DNA from: Betaproteobacteria bacterium
Lineage (GTDB): Bacteria; Pseudomonadota; Gammaproteobacteria; Burkholderiales; SG8-39
Assembly: GCA_005884335.1 (NCBI GenBank)
Contig: VBCJ01000102.1
Span: forward strand, 1 to 7,023
Reading direction: 5' to 3'
DNA length: 7,023 nt
Both the position numbers and the translations under genes were made by a program. Shown here piece after piece: positions 5,244 to 7,023 of the stretch; the first letter of the stretch is position 1, and every line of letters starts with the position of its first letter. The notes beneath the pieces are model-generated. The model saw nothing but the letters and a program-made list of their open reading frames with translations. It had not been told where the DNA came from and did no database searches.

Positions 5244-6344
5244 TCATCCTTCGCCCGGTCCGAGCCGGTATCGCTCCACGAAGCGGCGGTCGATGCGGTC
5301 CTTCCAGCGCCACACCCAGGCGCCTTCCAGCGAAAACCGCCCCCAGGAGGCGACCGCGTAGCGATCGCCGCAACTGATGAGGGCAAGCGAGCGCGAAGGC
5401 GAGCGGAACGGTTCAGGCGCCTCGCCCGCGAGCGCGCGGCGCAGGTTGCGCGCGAGAACCGGCCCCTGCCTCACGGCGAAAACGCCGGACTTCGGCCTGG
5501 GCTCGCCGATCACGGTTGCGACATCTCCCGCGGCGAATATCTCCGGGCACGACCGCGATTGCAGCGTTTCGCTCACCGCGACGAAGCCGCGCGCGTCGGT
5601 GGCGAGCGCGCTCTGAGCGATCCATGGAGGCGCGTACGCTCCGGCCGCCCATACCGCCGCCTGCGCCTCGAAGCGTTCTCCGCCGTCGAGCCCGAGCCCG
5701 TTTTTGCCCGCGGCAACGACTTTTCGGCCGGAGTGCACCGTGACGCCGCGCTCGCCGAGGATACGAGCTATTCTGCGGCGCGCGCCGTGGCCGGCGAGGA
5801 TGGGCAGCTCGCTGAAAAGCACGAATTCCGCGGCGACTCCGGCAAGTCCGTGCCGCATGGCGAGCAGCACCTCGATCCCGGCCGCGCCGCCGCCGACCAC
5901 GGCGATGCGCCGGATCTCGCCCCTCCTCGCCGACTCGCGCAAGCGTTGCCAGCCCGCGAGAAACGACTCGACCGGGCGGACGCGAAGCGCGCGTTCCGCC
6001 GCGCCGGACGGGTCGCCCGCGCTCGACCCGATGTCGAGCGACAGGACGTCGTAGTGAAGACGCTCACCCCGGGCCGTGGTCACCTCGCGCTTCGCGAGAT
6101 CGACGCCGGCCGCAGAGTCCAGGAGAAAGCGCGCCCCCGCGCGCGCGGCGAGCGCGGCCAGATCGATGCGGCAGTCCCCGGGTCGGTAGTGCCCCGCGAC
6201 CACGCCCGGAACCATTCCCGAGTAGAAGGCGTGGCCACTCGGACTGAGGAGCGCGAGGCGGGCGCCTGGGGCGGGCGTATCCCCGAAGCTCTTCAGCACG
6301 GCGAGGTGACTGTGCCCGCCTCCGACGAGAAGGAGATGTTTCAC
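5244..6344 (-). CDS. FAD/NAD(P)-dependent oxidoreductase, SelD N-terminal fusion-type family (stand-alone)
   Basis: This is a complete 366-residue pyridine nucleotide-disulfide oxidoreductase-fold flavoprotein. The FAD-binding G-G-G-H-S-H motif is at residues 8-13, followed by the S-G-M-V-P-G-V-V-A-G-H-Y stretch at 42-53 that typifies the family found fused in front of SelD (selenophosphate synthetase) in many bacteria. A second Rossmann motif, V-V-G-G-G-A-A-G-I-E, is at 149-158 for NAD(P)H. The second FAD motif, I-F-A-A-G-D-V-A, is at 269-276. No redox-active CxxC pair is seen, so it resembles type II NADH dehydrogenases more than disulfide reductases. The start is GTG with AGGA (complement of 6349-6352) four bases upstream. 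Here the protein ends at residue 366 without a SelD domain, and no selD lies in the window. A minus-strand TAGAAT (6376-6371) could be a -10 box, without a convincing -35. The electron acceptor and physiological role are unknown. Confidence 0.9.
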   Translation of the reverse strand: MKHLLLVGGGHSHLAVLKSFGDTPAPGARLALLSPSGHAFYSGMVPGVVAGHYRPGDCRIDLAALAARAGARFLLDSAAGVDLAKREVTTARGERLHYDVLSLDIGSSAGDPSGAAERALRVRPVESFLAGWQRLRESARRGEIRRIAVVGGGAAGIEVLLAMRHGLAGVAAEFVLFSELPILAGHGARRRIARILGERGVTVHSGRKVVAAGKNGLGLDGGERFEAQAAVWAAGAYAPPWIAQSALATDARGFVAVSETLQSRSCPEIFAAGDVATVIGEPRPKSGVFAVRQGPVLARNLRRALAGEAPEPFRSPSRSLALISCGDRYAVASWGRFSLEGAWVWRWKDRIDRRFVERYRLGPGEG

Positions 6345-6409
6345 CGAGTCCTGAGAGAGTGTGTTGGCTCATTCTAGCGGCTGTCGCTTCTGGAAGGATA
6401 GAGGCAGGT

Positions 6410-6433
6410 GATACACTTCGCACAGTTTGTATC
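6410..6433. promoter_or_regulatory. Candidate operator of the toxin-antitoxin pair (inverted repeat)
   Basis: GATACA at 6410-6415 and TGTATC at 6428-6433 form a perfect six-base inverted repeat with a 12-base spacer, ending 15 bases before the antitoxin start. Ribbon-helix-helix antitoxins commonly repress their own promoter by binding paired sites in this position. The left arm overlaps a possible -10-like TACACT (6412-6417), with no clear -35. Position makes it plausible; the arms are short. Confidence 0.4.
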
Positions 6434-6448
6434 TCAGAGGACAGAGCC

Positions 6449-6715
6449 GTGCCCAAATCCCTCCGACTGGGAACCGAGCTGGAGAAGACGCTCGACCGCT
6501 ACTGCGCTGAGACCGGGGAGACGAAGAGCGCCGTCATCCGGCAGAGCTTGGCGGAATATATCGTCCGCCGCCAACGCAAGCGGCGCGCGCCTTGCGCGTG
6601 GGAGCTGGGCAAAGACTTGTTCGGCGCCGACCGCTCGGCGGCAGGGCAAGGCAACGTCTCGGGGCGAGTCAAGACGCTGATCCGCGCGAAGCTCCGTGCG
6701 AAACATCATCGTTGA
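6449..6715 (+). CDS. Ribbon-helix-helix (CopG-type) antitoxin, VapB-like
   Basis: This 88-residue protein has a ribbon-helix-helix DNA-binding N-terminus: a strand at about residues 3-7 (K-S-L-R-L), a first helix at 9-21, then T-G-E-T-K-S-A-V-I-R at 22-31 starting the second helix to about 40. A basic patch (R-R-Q-R-K-R-R, 40-46) follows. The C-terminal part contains W-E-L-G-K-D-L-F-G at 51-59, a motif common in the toxin-binding tail of this antitoxin type. It should neutralise the downstream PIN toxin and repress the operon. GTG at 6449 is chosen because the recognisable domain begins there and AGAGGA (6436-6441) lies seven bases upstream; the frame stays open to a GTG at 6359, but that extra stretch has no domain character and covers the divergent promoter region. 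Its 3' end overlaps the toxin gene by 20 bases. Confidence 0.85.
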   Translation: MPKSLRLGTELEKTLDRYCAETGETKSAVIRQSLAEYIVRRQRKRRAPCAWELGKDLFGADRSAAGQGNVSGRVKTLIRAKLRAKHHR

Positions 6716-7023
6716 CACGGGGCCGCTCGTTGCGCTGTTTCACGCCCGCGACAAGCATCACGAGGCGGCCAAAGCCGTTCTCGAATCGAACCCGGCGGCA
6801 TTGATAAGCACTTGGCCCGTAATCACGGAGGCCTGCCACTTTCTCGGTCAGGCCGGGAGGCACGCGCTGCTCACTTTTGTCCGTCGCGGAGCTTTGCGTC
6901 TGGAAGCCCTTTCGGTTGAAGATGTGCCGCAACTCGATGAGCTGCTCGCGCGCTACGAGCGAATGGATTTCGCCGACGCCACGCTCGTGCTGATCGCGGA
7001 AAAGACCGGGATCACCGAGATAT
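6696..7023 (+). CDS. PIN-domain ribonuclease toxin, VapC-like (partial, C-terminus beyond right edge)
   Basis: An open frame from GTG at 6696 runs to the window end, giving 109 residues. It begins M-R-N-I-I-V-D-T-G-P-L-V-A-L-F, the usual first strand of a PIN domain with the first metal-binding acidic residue, Asp7. Glu45 in P-V-I-T-E-A and Asp94 in the M-D-F-A-D-A-T-L stretch (90-97, with Asp91 nearby) match the second and third acidic positions. The last conserved T-x-D element would lie a few residues beyond the edge; about 20-30 residues are probably missing. VapC-type toxins are Mg-dependent RNases that cut tRNA or rRNA and slow growth when the antitoxin is degraded. The gene overlaps the antitoxin by 20 bases in another frame with no strong ribosome binding site, so translation is likely coupled to the antitoxin. 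Confidence 0.87.
   Translation, partial: MRNIIVDTGPLVALFHARDKHHEAAKAVLESNPAALISTWPVITEACHFLGQAGRHALLTFVRRGALRLEALSVEDVPQLDELLARYERMDFADATLVLIAEKTGITEI

Noticed and set aside
5559..6377. A 272-codon plus-strand frame opposite the oxidoreductase
   Set aside because: Charged antisense-type composition and no recognisable domain, against a clear flavoprotein on the minus strand.

Overview
The window comes from a high-GC proteobacterial chromosome, most likely a betaproteobacterium (Burkholderiales-like). This rests on the flavour of the proteins (MFS carrier, SulP, ACT protein, SelD-N-terminus-like flavoprotein), the strongly G/C-ending codons and the frequent GTG starts. No rRNA, tRNA, CRISPR array or complete insertion sequence is visible. 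The exception in composition is the left end: the first ~690 bases are AT-rich (68 of the first 180 bases are G/C, about 38%) and hold a gene whose codon use is unlike everything to its right.

Layout from left to right. (1) 1-692, minus strand: the 5' part of an AT-rich, membrane-anchored SGNH/GDSL hydrolase that runs off the left edge. (2) 718-1935, minus strand: a complete 12-TM major facilitator carrier. (3) 2033-3820, plus strand: a complete SulP anion transporter with a STAS domain and a Cys-rich tail. Its stop overlaps, as ATGA, the start of (4) 3817-4419, an SGNH lipoprotein of the TesA/arylesterase type, so the two look like one operon. (5) 4420-4759: a stretch with several inverted repeats and one probable small membrane-protein gene (4582-4731, plus). 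(6) 4760-5164, minus strand: a two-ACT-domain protein, downstream of (7) 5244-6344, minus strand: an FAD/NAD(P) oxidoreductase of the kind found as the N-terminal part of SelD fusions, here standing alone. (8) 6449 to the right edge, plus strand: a ribbon-helix-helix antitoxin overlapping a PIN-domain (VapC-type) toxin that is cut by the window end. A short inverted repeat just upstream could be the operator of this toxin-antitoxin pair.

How the parts relate: the genes do not form one pathway. There are two small co-directional units (sulP + lipoprotein; oxidoreductase + ACT protein), a carrier gene divergent from sulP, a toxin-antitoxin locus and an apparently acquired hydrolase. I found no convincing new multi-gene system. 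The points most worth checking are the sharp composition break near 693-717, the unannotated-looking 49-residue membrane ORF with its strong hairpin, the Cys cluster after the SulP STAS domain, and the SelD-N-type oxidoreductase with no selD next to it.
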